From the NCBI GenBank assembly GCA_018829445.1, contig JAHJTV010000061.1, forward strand, positions 1 through 64,000: a stretch of 64,000 bases of DNA, written 5' to 3'. Within the stretch, counting starts at the first letter, position 1. The number at the start of each line of letters is the position of its first letter. The notes under the pieces are model-generated. The model was not told where the DNA came from. It ran no database searches and worked only from the letters and a program-made list of their open reading frames with translations. This DNA comes from a bacterium. GTDB taxonomy: Bacteria; SAR324; XYD2-FULL-50-16. Below, in pieces: positions 43,612-53,415 of the stretch. Made by a program: the position numbers and the translations under genes.

Positions 43612-46044
43612 TTAAAGCATCATGTAAGGGTCTACATCCAGAGAAATCCGGTTAGACCCTATCAAACGCTGGATTTCCCTCGCCCACAACATCGCTTTTA
43701 TGATTCCTTTTATCTTTGCCAGCGATCTTCCTTTTAGCAGGATTTGAAAGTAGTAGCGGTTATTAACCTTTTGAATTGGAGATTCAATTGGACCAAGCAT
43801 TTGAAAAGTGTCCCGGTTTTCATATTGTTTCAGAAACTCACCCAAATGGAAGGAACCCGTTTTTGCATGATTGGGATTGGTACTGCTTATTTTTAATAGA
43901 ATCATCCTCACGAAGGGTGGATTCATCAAAATCTCCCGGGCTTCGATCTCCTGTTTAAAAAACGAGGAATAGTCATTGTTAATGGCCGACTGAATAGCAT
44001 TATGCTGGGGATTGTAGGTTTGAATCAAAGTCACTCCCTTTCCCTCTTCATCTCTGCCGGCTCTTCCGGATACCTGGGAGATCAGCTGGTAGCTTCTTTC
44101 CGAAGACCTGAAATCCGGAATATTGAGACTCATGTCTGCCAACACGACACATACAAGACCAATATGCTTAAAATCATGTCCTTTGCTGATCAGTTGTGTC
44201 CCAACAATAACGTCGACTTTTCGATCATTGATTGAATCAATATGTTTCTCCAGGGCTCCTTTTTTTTGTATGCTATCCCGATCCATTCTCAGAAATCTGG
44301 CACTTGGTATCAGCTGTTTCAAATCCTGTTCAACCCGTTGGGTGCCAATCCCCTCCATTTTGAATGATTTTTCACCACACGCGGTACAGCTTCCAGGATA
44401 ACCGGAAGTAAAACCACAATGATGACAAACCAGCTGTCTTTTTGTTTTATGCCAGGTCATGGCGATTGAACAGTTTCTGCAGAGTACTGGTATTTCGCAA
44501 GCTTTACAGGACAGGAAAGATGCAAAGCCTCTTCTGTTTAAGAAAATAAGAGCCTGTTTGCCGGTTTCGACCTGTTCCCTTATTTTAGCAATCAATACCT
44601 TTGAAAGATAAAAAGCACCCGGCTGACGCGTTTCATCCTTTAAATTGATAACCCGTGTCTCAGGTAGTGGTTTCTGGTTTGCTCTTTGTGTCAGTTCTAA
44701 TAATTCATATTTACCGGTACTGGTATTATTGTAGGACTCAATTGAAGGAGTTGCCGAACCTAAGATTACTATAGCCTGCAGTTCCGCTGCCATTTTAACT
44801 GCTGCATCCCGTGAATTATAAAACGGTGTTTCCTGCTGTTTATAAGAATTGTCATGTTCCTCATCCACAACAATCAGGCCGATGTTAACAAGGGGCGCAA
44901 AAATCGCTGATCTGGCTCCAATAACAATATCACATTCTCCATTCTTTATTTTCCACCATTCAGTTCCTCTTTGTTTTTCGCTCAGCCCGCTGTGCATGAC
45001 AGCAATCCGATTGCCAAATCGTGATCTAAAACGGCTGACAGCCTGGGGGGTTAACGATATCTCAGGAATCAGTATAAGCGCTGTTTTACCGATTCTTAAT
45101 GTTTCTCTAACAGCATACAGATAGATTTCTGTTTTACCGCTACCGGTGATTCCATGAAGCAAAAATGTCTTATATTTTCGATCGAAAATGCCTGCTTTGA
45201 TTCTATCAAATACAGGATTCTGTTCACTGTTCAGAGTGATAAAACTCTCCTGCCGATCTGATTCCCAATCATCAATGGAGTTTACTGCAAGGTTTTTTTT
45301 AACAACCAGATTTTGACTTTCCAATGATCTGATGATGGGCAACACTCCTTTGATCGATGATTTTAATTCCGTCAGACTGACACACTTTTCCTGAGTGAGC
45401 CGGGATAACACCTGCTCAGCTTTACTGCCCTTTCTGGGTGTGTATGGATGATTCTGAACACCACCGAGTGAAAACCAGGTTTCAGTTTCCGCTCCTGAAA
45501 CGCCAGGCAGGATCTCGGGCCGCAGCAACAAGACTCCTGACTTCCTCCACTGATCAATCTGATTTTTTGAAACAGTTTGATTCTTCCTCTGAAAATCTTT
45601 TATTGATTTCCCATCAATGGAACTCAGAATGATTAAATGATCTTTCGAAATCTCCTGCTTTGATATCTTTTTAAGATTAATCTCTGCTTTCAATCTCACC
45701 TTCGGTTTGATACTGGCCGGAATCGATGTTTCCAAAGCTTCTCCCCAGCTGCAAAGATAGTAATCAGCGATCCATCTGGTGAAGATCAGCATCTGTTCAT
45801 TAAACAGGGGCTTGCTTTCGATGACACTGAGGATAGGTTTAAGTTGGCTGTTTTGGGTGGTGTTTAAAAATCCGGTAATGACACCAACAACATAACGGGA
45901 GCGAACAGAAACCAAAACCCGACTGCCAAGGTGGGCGTCTTTCCGAAACTCTTCCGGTACCAGATAGTCATAAGGATCGGAATAGGGGATATTAACGGCG
46001 ACTTGGACAATCATCTCTTGGTTTGGTTGATTACTGACACTCAT
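43612..46044 (-). CDS. priA: primosomal protein N' (PriA helicase)
   Basis: Restart helicase that reloads the replisome at stalled forks. It has an N-terminal 3'-DNA-binding domain (VQVAVNIPYSDPYDYLV), a Walker A GITGSGKTEIY, a DEEH box (VVDEEHDNSYK), and the zinc-binding cysteine cluster (CKACEIPVLCRNC and CHHCGFTSGYPGSCTAC). A C-terminal helicase core follows. I take ATG 46044 (810 aa). ATG 46014 (MIVQVAVNIPY) is also possible and neither has a strong ribosome site. It converges with the FecR gene, 15 nt apart. Confidence 0.94.
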   Translation of the reverse strand: MSVSNQPNQEMIVQVAVNIPYSDPYDYLVPEEFRKDAHLGSRVLVSVRSRYVVGVITGFLNTTQNSQLKPILSVIESKPLFNEQMLIFTRWIADYYLCSWGEALETSIPASIKPKVRLKAEINLKKISKQEISKDHLIILSSIDGKSIKDFQRKNQTVSKNQIDQWRKSGVLLLRPEILPGVSGAETETWFSLGGVQNHPYTPRKGSKAEQVLSRLTQEKCVSLTELKSSIKGVLPIIRSLESQNLVVKKNLAVNSIDDWESDRQESFITLNSEQNPVFDRIKAGIFDRKYKTFLLHGITGSGKTEIYLYAVRETLRIGKTALILIPEISLTPQAVSRFRSRFGNRIAVMHSGLSEKQRGTEWWKIKNGECDIVIGARSAIFAPLVNIGLIVVDEEHDNSYKQQETPFYNSRDAAVKMAAELQAIVILGSATPSIESYNNTSTGKYELLELTQRANQKPLPETRVINLKDETRQPGAFYLSKVLIAKIREQVETGKQALIFLNRRGFASFLSCKACEIPVLCRNCSIAMTWHKTKRQLVCHHCGFTSGYPGSCTACGEKSFKMEGIGTQRVEQDLKQLIPSARFLRMDRDSIQKKGALEKHIDSINDRKVDVIVGTQLISKGHDFKHIGLVCVVLADMSLNIPDFRSSERSYQLISQVSGRAGRDEEGKGVTLIQTYNPQHNAIQSAINNDYSSFFKQEIEAREILMNPPFVRMILLKISSTNPNHAKTGSFHLGEFLKQYENRDTFQMLGPIESPIQKVNNRYYFQILLKGRSLAKIKGIIKAMLWAREIQRLIGSNRISLDVDPYMML

Positions 46045-46729
46045 AGTATGCTTCTGGTGCTTTTTGTTCAAAATCGAAAGATCCCTATTCAATTACTCGT
46101 CAAATCGGTAATAATATCTTTTCAAAGATATGGAATATGATCTATTAATGCTTCAGGACAGCATAAAGGAAAAATTAGCTGATTCATGAAGAACTTGGAA
46201 CCGGAAAAATAAGGATAAACAGGAATCCTTTGTTAGACACGCTATTTCTTGACTAATTGGTTAAAACAAGACAAATTACTGATATATATAGCCCGTTTAC
46301 AGATGTGGTTTGCAGACGATCAAAATTCCACATTTATCATGGGATGTTATTAACAATCCTTTCAGTTTAGAGTATGCTTGGAGGATAGAAAGAACTCGCA
46401 TTTTAAGATTGATGGCTTTTGTTTGAATTTTGATTCGGCAAACTCCGGATTTGCCTGCAAATGAGAAATCTTCGATTTTTTTTCATTACAAAAACCAAAG
46501 TAAGGGATTATTTCAGCGGTTCATTTTCAGAGTCACCGAATATATGTATTTTTCAATCATCAATCAAAAAATTATCCCGGTTATTAGATTTTAGTTCTTT
46601 ATTTCAATAGTATATAAAAGAAAGATATTCATGGGCATTGGATGGCAGATTATTATAGTTCACCCTGGATAATACTATCTGACATTGGATTTTTAACGAC
46701 TGAATTTTAACTGATATTAATAAAACAAA
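46045..46729. other. divergent intergenic region priA / cNMP-binding gene
   Basis: About 685 nt of AT-rich DNA that should contain promoters for both neighbours. A TTGACT near 46250 is not followed by a well-spaced -10 box. I recognise no gene, RNA or repeat here. Confidence 0.4.
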
Positions 46730-47239
46730 ATGATAAAGATCAGCAAAGAGATATTTGAACGGCTCAAATCATCTGTTGAGTTTTTCCATGACTTCTCTGA
46801 TCTGGAGCTGTTCACATTTTTAAAATTTATGAATCCCGAACATTTTGCAGACAGAGACATAATTTTTGAAGAGGACGTCCCCGGTGATAAGCTTTTCATT
46901 CTTATCAACGGCCAGGTTTCTATCACAAAAAGAACCGGGAAAAAGGGGGGAGTAGTAAAAGAGACTGAACTTGCCGTTATTCAACCCGGCCAATGCTTCG
47001 GAGAGATGGGTCTGATTGATAGAAGAGCCCGATCTGCAAAGGCCACCGCCAAAGGTAATGCTGTTCTATTCTCCATTACAGAAACAATGTTGATCAGAAT
47101 ATCAAACAGTAGAAAATTTTTCCCTATAAGTTTAAAACTGTACCGGAATTTTGCACAAATGCTTGCTCGAAGATTAAGGGATTCAAATCAAAAAGTAGTG
47201 GAACTGGCAGCTAAGTTCCAGGGGAATAGTTGGTTATAA
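46730..47239 (+). CDS. cyclic-nucleotide-binding-domain protein
   Basis: 169-aa single-domain cNMP-binding protein: a Crp-like beta barrel (VPGDKLFILINGQVSITKR), a phosphate-binding-cassette-like segment (GQCFGEMGLIDRRARSAKATA), then a short helical tail. There is no DNA-binding helix-turn-helix, so it is not a transcription factor by itself. The PBC region keeps the FGEMGL and R-x-A signature of ligand-binding forms, so it may bind cAMP or cGMP. It is transcribed directly upstream of a membrane TPR-like protein and probably works with it. Confidence 0.8.
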   Translation: MIKISKEIFERLKSSVEFFHDFSDLELFTFLKFMNPEHFADRDIIFEEDVPGDKLFILINGQVSITKRTGKKGGVVKETELAVIQPGQCFGEMGLIDRRARSAKATAKGNAVLFSITETMLIRISNSRKFFPISLKLYRNFAQMLARRLRDSNQKVVELAAKFQGNSWL

Positions 47240-47251
47240 ACAGAGGAGAGT

Positions 47252-48592
47252 ATCATCAAATTCATTATTCAACTGGCTGTTGTCTTGGTCTTAATGGAGG
47301 CCTTGTTCTTCAGCTTCGATTTAGGAATCGAAATAAGCGCTGTACTGGGAGTATTAATCGCCCTAATTGCGTGTCAGGTATACCTGTTGGTAAAAAGGAC
47401 CAGGGTTAGACGTCAACACTTAGATAATAGCGTTTCACGGGCTGCAAATGTCTTGAAAACCTTGAAGTCTTCTTCCGAAAAAACATCGCCCGACTTAAAA
47501 ATGGAAACAGGCATCCCTTCCAACGTTTTTTCCGAATTCCAGAGAAATGTTGATCGGGCTGATAAGGGAGTAAAACCGCTGCAGAAATCCGAAGAGGGCG
47601 CGGAAGATGATGTTATTGTTTCAATCTCAACCAAAGCTTCACAGAAGAATCCCTACAAGAAGCCTGTTACTGCTGGCAGCGCAGAAAAAAAATCACCACC
47701 GGTACTAAAACCAAGTCAAAAACTAGTAAACCCTTCATCAAAGACAGATCCGGAAGTTGATTTGGAAACCGCAAAAAAGCTCTCAAAAGATGTCAGTGTA
47801 GAACCAATTGGTTCTTTATTTGATGATGTCCGGGAATCCTTGGAAACTCAACCGACATCAACGGAAACAAGCCCCTCAACAAAAGAAAACAGCTCAAAGG
47901 AACAAGAGTATAATCCGGATCAACCCATTATTTCAAATGAATTTCTAACAAGTGAAGACCTGGAGATTGACAGTGGCGGGACTGCAGAGGGTATTGAACT
48001 GGCTTTGTTAGCAGCCACTCATGAATTCAAACAAGGGAATTATGAAAATTCTCTGGCTACAATTCGCCAATTTTTACAGGATAATGAGGACAAGCCGACC
48101 GCTTCAGAGCAGATGAGAAGACTGGTCGAGCTTAAAGGCGAAAATGAATTTGAATTGGAACAATACAATCGCGCATCAAAAACACTACAAACTATTTTCA
48201 GCAGATTCATTACCAAAAACAGCCCGGATTTTCTCCTGCTACTGGAAACATACATTAAAAAATTCACTGAGAAAAACAAACATAAGCATGCTGTCCATTT
48301 TATGTTCACTGCCCTCAATGAATACAGACAGATCCATGACCATGTGAAAATGGATCAGGTTTATGAGGAGATAGAAACTGCTTATAGAGAACTTGAAGAC
48401 TGGCCCCGATTGATTCAAACGCTGCAAAACCACTTAACCATCAGAAAAGCTCTAAAGGATTTCAAGGGGCAATTGGAACTGCTGGACCACCTGGGGAAAC
48501 TTCTTTACGACCAGGGAGAGGAGGATAAATCCAGGAAGTGTTATGAACAACGGCTCGTTATTGAAAATGAAATGGCAAAAGCGATCAAATAA
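47252..48592 (+). CDS. membrane-anchored TPR-like protein, probable non-AUG start
   Basis: Protein of about 446 aa with an N-terminal hydrophobic anchor, a long low-complexity Ser/Lys/Pro linker (about 60-210) and a C-terminal helical-repeat (TPR-like) domain (about 215-440; ALLAATHEFKQGNYENSLA, GKLLYDQGEEDKSRKCYEQ). The reading frame opens at 47240, just after the stop of the preceding gene. GAGGAG (47243-47248) is followed 3 nt later by ATC (47252), not ATG. Starting there would add IIKFIIQLAVVLVLMEALFF and complete the anchor. The later TTG at 47285 or ATG at 47297 have no ribosome site. It probably acts as a membrane scaffold next to the cNMP-binding protein. The function is unknown. Confidence 0.7.
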   Translation: MIKFIIQLAVVLVLMEALFFSFDLGIEISAVLGVLIALIACQVYLLVKRTRVRRQHLDNSVSRAANVLKTLKSSSEKTSPDLKMETGIPSNVFSEFQRNVDRADKGVKPLQKSEEGAEDDVIVSISTKASQKNPYKKPVTAGSAEKKSPPVLKPSQKLVNPSSKTDPEVDLETAKKLSKDVSVEPIGSLFDDVRESLETQPTSTETSPSTKENSSKEQEYNPDQPIISNEFLTSEDLEIDSGGTAEGIELALLAATHEFKQGNYENSLATIRQFLQDNEDKPTASEQMRRLVELKGENEFELEQYNRASKTLQTIFSRFITKNSPDFLLLLETYIKKFTEKNKHKHAVHFMFTALNEYRQIHDHVKMDQVYEEIETAYRELEDWPRLIQTLQNHLTIRKALKDFKGQLELLDHLGKLLYDQGEEDKSRKCYEQRLVIENEMAKAIK

Positions 48593-48594
48593 CC

Positions 48595-49725
<1,131 letters not shown>

Positions 49726-49739
49726 CTAAGGTTACGACT

Positions 49740-49793
49740 ACAAGTCGAAACCTCTCCCGGACGATCATTGACAGGAGGGTTTCCGTTACTTGT
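49740..49793. repeat. long imperfect inverted repeat upstream of tgt
   Basis: Arms ACAAGT-C-GAAACC (49740-49752) and GGTTTC-CGTT-ACTTGT (49778-49793) pair with a small asymmetry, and the inner TCTCC/GGAG adds a few pairs. It lies between the DUF971 gene and tgt, both on the minus strand. No T-tract follows. It could be a processing or regulatory hairpin. Confidence 0.4.
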
Positions 49794-49851
49794 AACAATA
49801 ACACTGGTTGGAAAGCAGAAATGAATAATCTTGATAAATACAACTAAGGGA

Positions 49852-50175
49852 TCAGCTTACCGGTTTTTCTTCATGTGGATACCTGTCCCTCAGGTTTTCA
49901 AAGGTATAGATGCCCGTATCATGATTGTCACTCCACAGGATCTCCAACGCATAGTTGCCAATATATGCACTCTGGACAGGATGAATGTCCTTATCGATGG
50001 TGCTATCATCCAGGGTTTTTTCCCCGGTAATCTCATCAACACAATCCGCACAAGGGCAAGATGTTCTGAGTTCCCAATAATCGTAGATGGAATGAGTATT
50101 ATCTTGCCAGATAATATTCATCTTGCCATCAAAGAAAATTTCCTTGGGAGTCAGTCGTTTTCTATTCCTTGCCAT
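49852..50175 (-). CDS. DUF971-domain protein
   Basis: 107-aa protein of the DUF971 family (gamma-butyrobetaine-hydroxylase-like N-terminal domain): RLTPKEIFFDGKMNIIW, then YDYWELRTSCPCADCVDEITG with a CPCADC cluster, then the end motif NYALEILWSDNHDTGIYTF. DUF971 domains are often found fused or next to Mrp/NBP35 Fe-S carrier ATPases, and that is the case here, 3 nt after mrp. A role in Fe-S cluster assembly is inferred from this association. Confidence 0.85.
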   Translation of the reverse strand: MARNRKRLTPKEIFFDGKMNIIWQDNTHSIYDYWELRTSCPCADCVDEITGEKTLDDSTIDKDIHPVQSAYIGNYALEILWSDNHDTGIYTFENLRDRYPHEEKPVS

Positions 50176-50178
50176 GAC

Positions 50179-51252
50179 TCAGCCTTCCTGAACGATTTTA
50201 TCAAGGGTTTTTGCCATTTCAATGAAATGTTTTGCGGAAGAGGAGTCAGGCATACTGTGAACAATCGGTTCGCCGTTGTCAGATCCCAGTCTGATATCAA
50301 TCTCGATGGGAACACGGCCAATGAACGGTACATTTTGAGCTTTGCTTTCCCGTTCGGCTCCACCTTTTGAGAAAATAGGCGTTTCTGCGCCACATTTGGG
50401 GCAAACAAAATAGCTCATGTTTTCAATGATACCCAAAACCGGAATATTAACCTTATCAAACATTCCCACTGCTTTCCGTGCATCCAACAGGGCTACGTCC
50501 TGTGGAGTACAAACAATAACAGCGCCAGTCGCAGAGGTTAGCTGGGATATTGAAAGCTGGACATCACCTGTTCCCGGGGGAAGGTCAATGATCATATAAT
50601 CCCCACCCGGCCAGGCGGAATCTCGCAGAATCTGCTGAATAACCTGATGGGTCATGGGCCCACGCCAGATAAGAGCTTGATCCTCTTTCACCATATTGCC
50701 GACTGAAATAAAGTCAATTCCAAACTTGTTAATCGGCTTAATCTGGCTACCGGTCAGCTTTAACGCTTCGTTTCTAACGCCAAGCATTATGGGAATAGAC
50801 GGACCATACACATCGGCATCCATCAAAGACACTCGTTTTCCAATGGCCTTAAGTGACAATGCCAGGTTTATTGCTACTGTCGATTTACCAACCCCGCCTT
50901 TTCCACTGGCAACCAATACGACATGTTCATAATTTTCCAAATAGTTGGCCTGCTCAGGAGGAGCGGGATTTGGATGAGCTGGTTGTTCTCCTGCTCCAAT
51001 TTCCTCTGTGGATCTTACGATATCAATGGCAACCTGATCAATTCCATCGATTGACTTTAATCCTTCCTTAACTTTGCGGGCAATATCACCTTCAAGATCT
51101 TTGTACTCTTCTGTAATAACTAAAACTACTGTCGCTTTTTTGTTCTCTATATCCGTGGAGTAAACAACATTCTTTTCCAGAATATTACTTCCATTTTCCC
51201 CAAAAGGGATTTGTTCGAATACTTCTTTTATTTTTTGCTCTAAAGGGTCCAT
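50179..51252 (-). CDS. mrp: Mrp/NBP35 (ApbC) Fe-S cluster carrier ATPase
   Basis: P-loop ATPase that binds and transfers Fe-S clusters. An N-terminal DUF59/MIP18 domain (residues 1-85) is followed by the deviant Walker A VVLVASGKGGVGKSTVAINL, YMIIDLPPGTGDVQL and the cluster-binding pair CPKC near residue 285. The length of 357 aa is typical. The linker is rich in Pro/Glu/Ala (HPNPAPPEQ). It is cotranscribed with the DUF971 gene. Demand is plausible, given the many Fe-S proteins of the Dsr/Qmo system. Confidence 0.94.
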   Translation of the reverse strand: MDPLEQKIKEVFEQIPFGENGSNILEKNVVYSTDIENKKATVVLVITEEYKDLEGDIARKVKEGLKSIDGIDQVAIDIVRSTEEIGAGEQPAHPNPAPPEQANYLENYEHVVLVASGKGGVGKSTVAINLALSLKAIGKRVSLMDADVYGPSIPIMLGVRNEALKLTGSQIKPINKFGIDFISVGNMVKEDQALIWRGPMTHQVIQQILRDSAWPGGDYMIIDLPPGTGDVQLSISQLTSATGAVIVCTPQDVALLDARKAVGMFDKVNIPVLGIIENMSYFVCPKCGAETPIFSKGGAERESKAQNVPFIGRVPIEIDIRLGSDNGEPIVHSMPDSSSAKHFIEMAKTLDKIVQEG

Positions 51253-51457
51253 TTCTTATGCTGATAGGGGTGAAAATAATAATTGAATGATTTAATGATG
51301 CTTTTAATTCAAATCTATTCTGATTGTTCAAAGTCCAATTGTATTATCAACTGTGTTTTTTTGTCCCGGCATGTAAAATAAAGGTTGATCCCTGTCACCC
51401 AGAGTTTGAATTAAAAGGGGCTTAATAATTCCAGCTGTATGAATTAACAACCCGGAA

Positions 51458-52009
51458 TCATGATTTAGTCTTTGCTGATTTTGGTCTGAAAGCTTTCACA
51501 ATGGATTCATCGGTTTCCACTAAAGGTCCGCCGATCAATTCAATACAATAGGGAATAGCCTCAAATAGCTCATCCAAGGTTTCTTTTATGGCTTTAGGCT
51601 GGCCCGGCAGATTGATGATCAGGCAGTTTCCCCTGATGACTCCAACCTGTCTGGACAAAATGGCAGTGGGAACATATTTTAAACTGATAGATCGCATTCT
51701 TTCTCCAAATCCATCCATAACCTTATCTGCAACAGCCACGGTAGCTTCTGGAGTAACATCCCTTTTGGCCGGCCCGGTACCGCCGGTCGTCAGGATAAGA
51801 TGACAACCCTCTTCATCAACATATTTCTTAAGAATCTCTTCGATATCAACCTGTTCATCAGGTACAATTTTCTCAATTGATTGCCATTTTGAAGTAATCG
51901 TCCGGTTTAACCATTCCTTTATTGCAGGACCGCCTTTATCCTGGTATTCCCCTTTAAAAGCTCGATCACTGACCGTTACCACGCCACATTTTAAAATATC
52001 TTCAGTCAT
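51458..52009 (-). CDS. MogA/MoaB-family molybdenum cofactor protein
   Basis: Member of the MogA/MoaB family that adenylylates molybdopterin. Start chosen at 52009 (MTEDILKCGVVTVSD; 183 aa) with AGGA 9 nt upstream; the longer frame to 52087 adds a non-homologous tail. Signatures: GVVTVSDRA, LILTTGGTGPAKRDVTPEAT and LIINLPGQPKAIKETLDEL. MogA and MoaB cannot be separated by eye, so no symbol is given. It lies 200 nt upstream of mrp and may be transcribed separately. Confidence 0.9.
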   Translation of the reverse strand: MTEDILKCGVVTVSDRAFKGEYQDKGGPAIKEWLNRTITSKWQSIEKIVPDEQVDIEEILKKYVDEEGCHLILTTGGTGPAKRDVTPEATVAVADKVMDGFGERMRSISLKYVPTAILSRQVGVIRGNCLIINLPGQPKAIKETLDELFEAIPYCIELIGGPLVETDESIVKAFRPKSAKTKS

Positions 52010-52243
52010 GATATAAATCCTGTCACTCTTATAATGGTTTTGATTTGTATCCAAAGTAGTGATAATTTGCTCTTTTAGTAAACTCACTGAGTTCAGGGGA
52101 GCAATAACTCTTTGGTCGATTCATAAATTCTGGTAAACACGCCCTGATATTACAATTATCCTAAACGCTGTTTTGAATCAAACCAAATTTCAGCAACATA
52201 AATACAGACCAAAAAAGATACTCACATCAAAAGGGTCAATCCG

Positions 52244-52630
52244 ATGGGAAACGTGTTAAAGGTTTTAAAAAAGATACAAGCGAACCCGAATTTTCAAGAG
52301 CTGACAGATGAAGAACTGACGCTGTCTCTCAAGCTGGTTGAAGAGTTGGGCTCCAAGATTCAGGAAGTTGTTTTCCAAAGGTCACAAACCTGTGAAAACG
52401 ATGATGATAATGATGAATTCATCGAGATTGTGATTGATGGAAAACCTGATCTAATCAAAAAAAATATTCAGGTTCTGAACATCTCCTGCAATAGATTTAA
52501 AACACTGCCGGCAGCAATATTCAGGCTGAAAAACTTACGGAAGTTGTACCTGTACAGCAACTCATTTTCCATTGAAGAGAAAAAGAAAATCAGACGATCA
52601 TTTCCACCACAGGTTCAAATTTATTTTTAA
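52244..52630 (+). CDS. small leucine-rich-repeat protein
   Basis: 128-aa soluble protein. The first 60 residues are helical with an acidic patch (CENDDDNDEF); the rest holds about two leucine-rich repeats (IQVLNISCNRFKTLPAAIF and LRKLYLYSNSF) of the LxxLxLxxN type. LRR proteins mediate protein contacts, and the partner is unknown. It runs divergently from the MogA/MoaB gene and is followed 42 nt later by a TPR protein on the same strand. The two may form an operon of interaction-domain proteins. Confidence 0.7.
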   Translation: MGNVLKVLKKIQANPNFQELTDEELTLSLKLVEELGSKIQEVVFQRSQTCENDDDNDEFIEIVIDGKPDLIKKNIQVLNISCNRFKTLPAAIFRLKNLRKLYLYSNSFSIEEKKKIRRSFPPQVQIYF

Positions 52631-52672
52631 CCGAAAGAGCCTGTTTCAGTATCCGGAACTTTTTAGCAGACT

Positions 52673-53413
52673 ATGAACAGCAGCAGCAAGGCTATTATAA
52701 AAACTGAAGATAGAGATGACTTATTACTGGAGGGTGAAGCCAAATGTGATGAAGCCATTTCACTGGTTCAGGAAGGGGATTATTCATCAGCCCTGGATTC
52801 ATTTGACTGTGCAGAAGATATCTTCTTAAAAATTAACGACCAGCATTGGTTGAATTTTCTGAGACATGAAAAATTCAGGGTCTTCCAACAACTGAATCGA
52901 TACGAAGATGCCTTGGAAATAACTGAAAAGATCATTGAAGGTTATTATGAAACCATGAACAGGAACGGGCTCTCGTTGATTCTGATTCATAAGTCGGATA
53001 TTCTCATGGAAATGGGAAAAAGGCACGACGCATTGGCTAGCCTGAACCTTGCCAAAGCGGTTATTGAATCCGAAAAGCTTCATGATTTAAAAGGGTATCT
53101 GAACTCAAACCTGGCCATGGTGCATATGGCTCTTGAAGATTTTGTGTCGGCTATCAAAGCGTTACAAACAGCTTTAAACTCATATCCGGAGGAATCCAAT
53201 CCATCGGAGTATGCCTGGTGTCTGTTTCAACTGGGAATCTGTTATAAAAAAACCTACGACTATAACTCCGCAGAGAGTCACCTGACCGCTTCATACCAGA
53301 CCTACTCCAGAACAAGTGAATATGACATGCAGAAGCAGGTGCTGGAAGTATTAAGAGAAATTTATGCCGCAACCAACCAGTTGAAAAAACTATCCAACCT
53401 TGAACTTATCTAG
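52673..53413 (+). CDS. TPR-repeat protein
   Basis: 246-aa soluble protein built of helical pairs that look like tetratricopeptide repeats (for example ALDSFDCAEDIFLKINDQHW, ALASLNLAKAVIESEKLHDL, CLFQLGICYKKTYDYNSAES). There is no signal peptide or membrane segment. It probably works as a protein-binding scaffold. The stop lies 2 nt from the convergent GH57 gene. It shares strand and spacing with the LRR gene. Confidence 0.75.
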   Translation: MNSSSKAIIKTEDRDDLLLEGEAKCDEAISLVQEGDYSSALDSFDCAEDIFLKINDQHWLNFLRHEKFRVFQQLNRYEDALEITEKIIEGYYETMNRNGLSLILIHKSDILMEMGKRHDALASLNLAKAVIESEKLHDLKGYLNSNLAMVHMALEDFVSAIKALQTALNSYPEESNPSEYAWCLFQLGICYKKTYDYNSAESHLTASYQTYSRTSEYDMQKQVLEVLREIYAATNQLKKLSNLELI

Positions 53414-53415
53414 GT

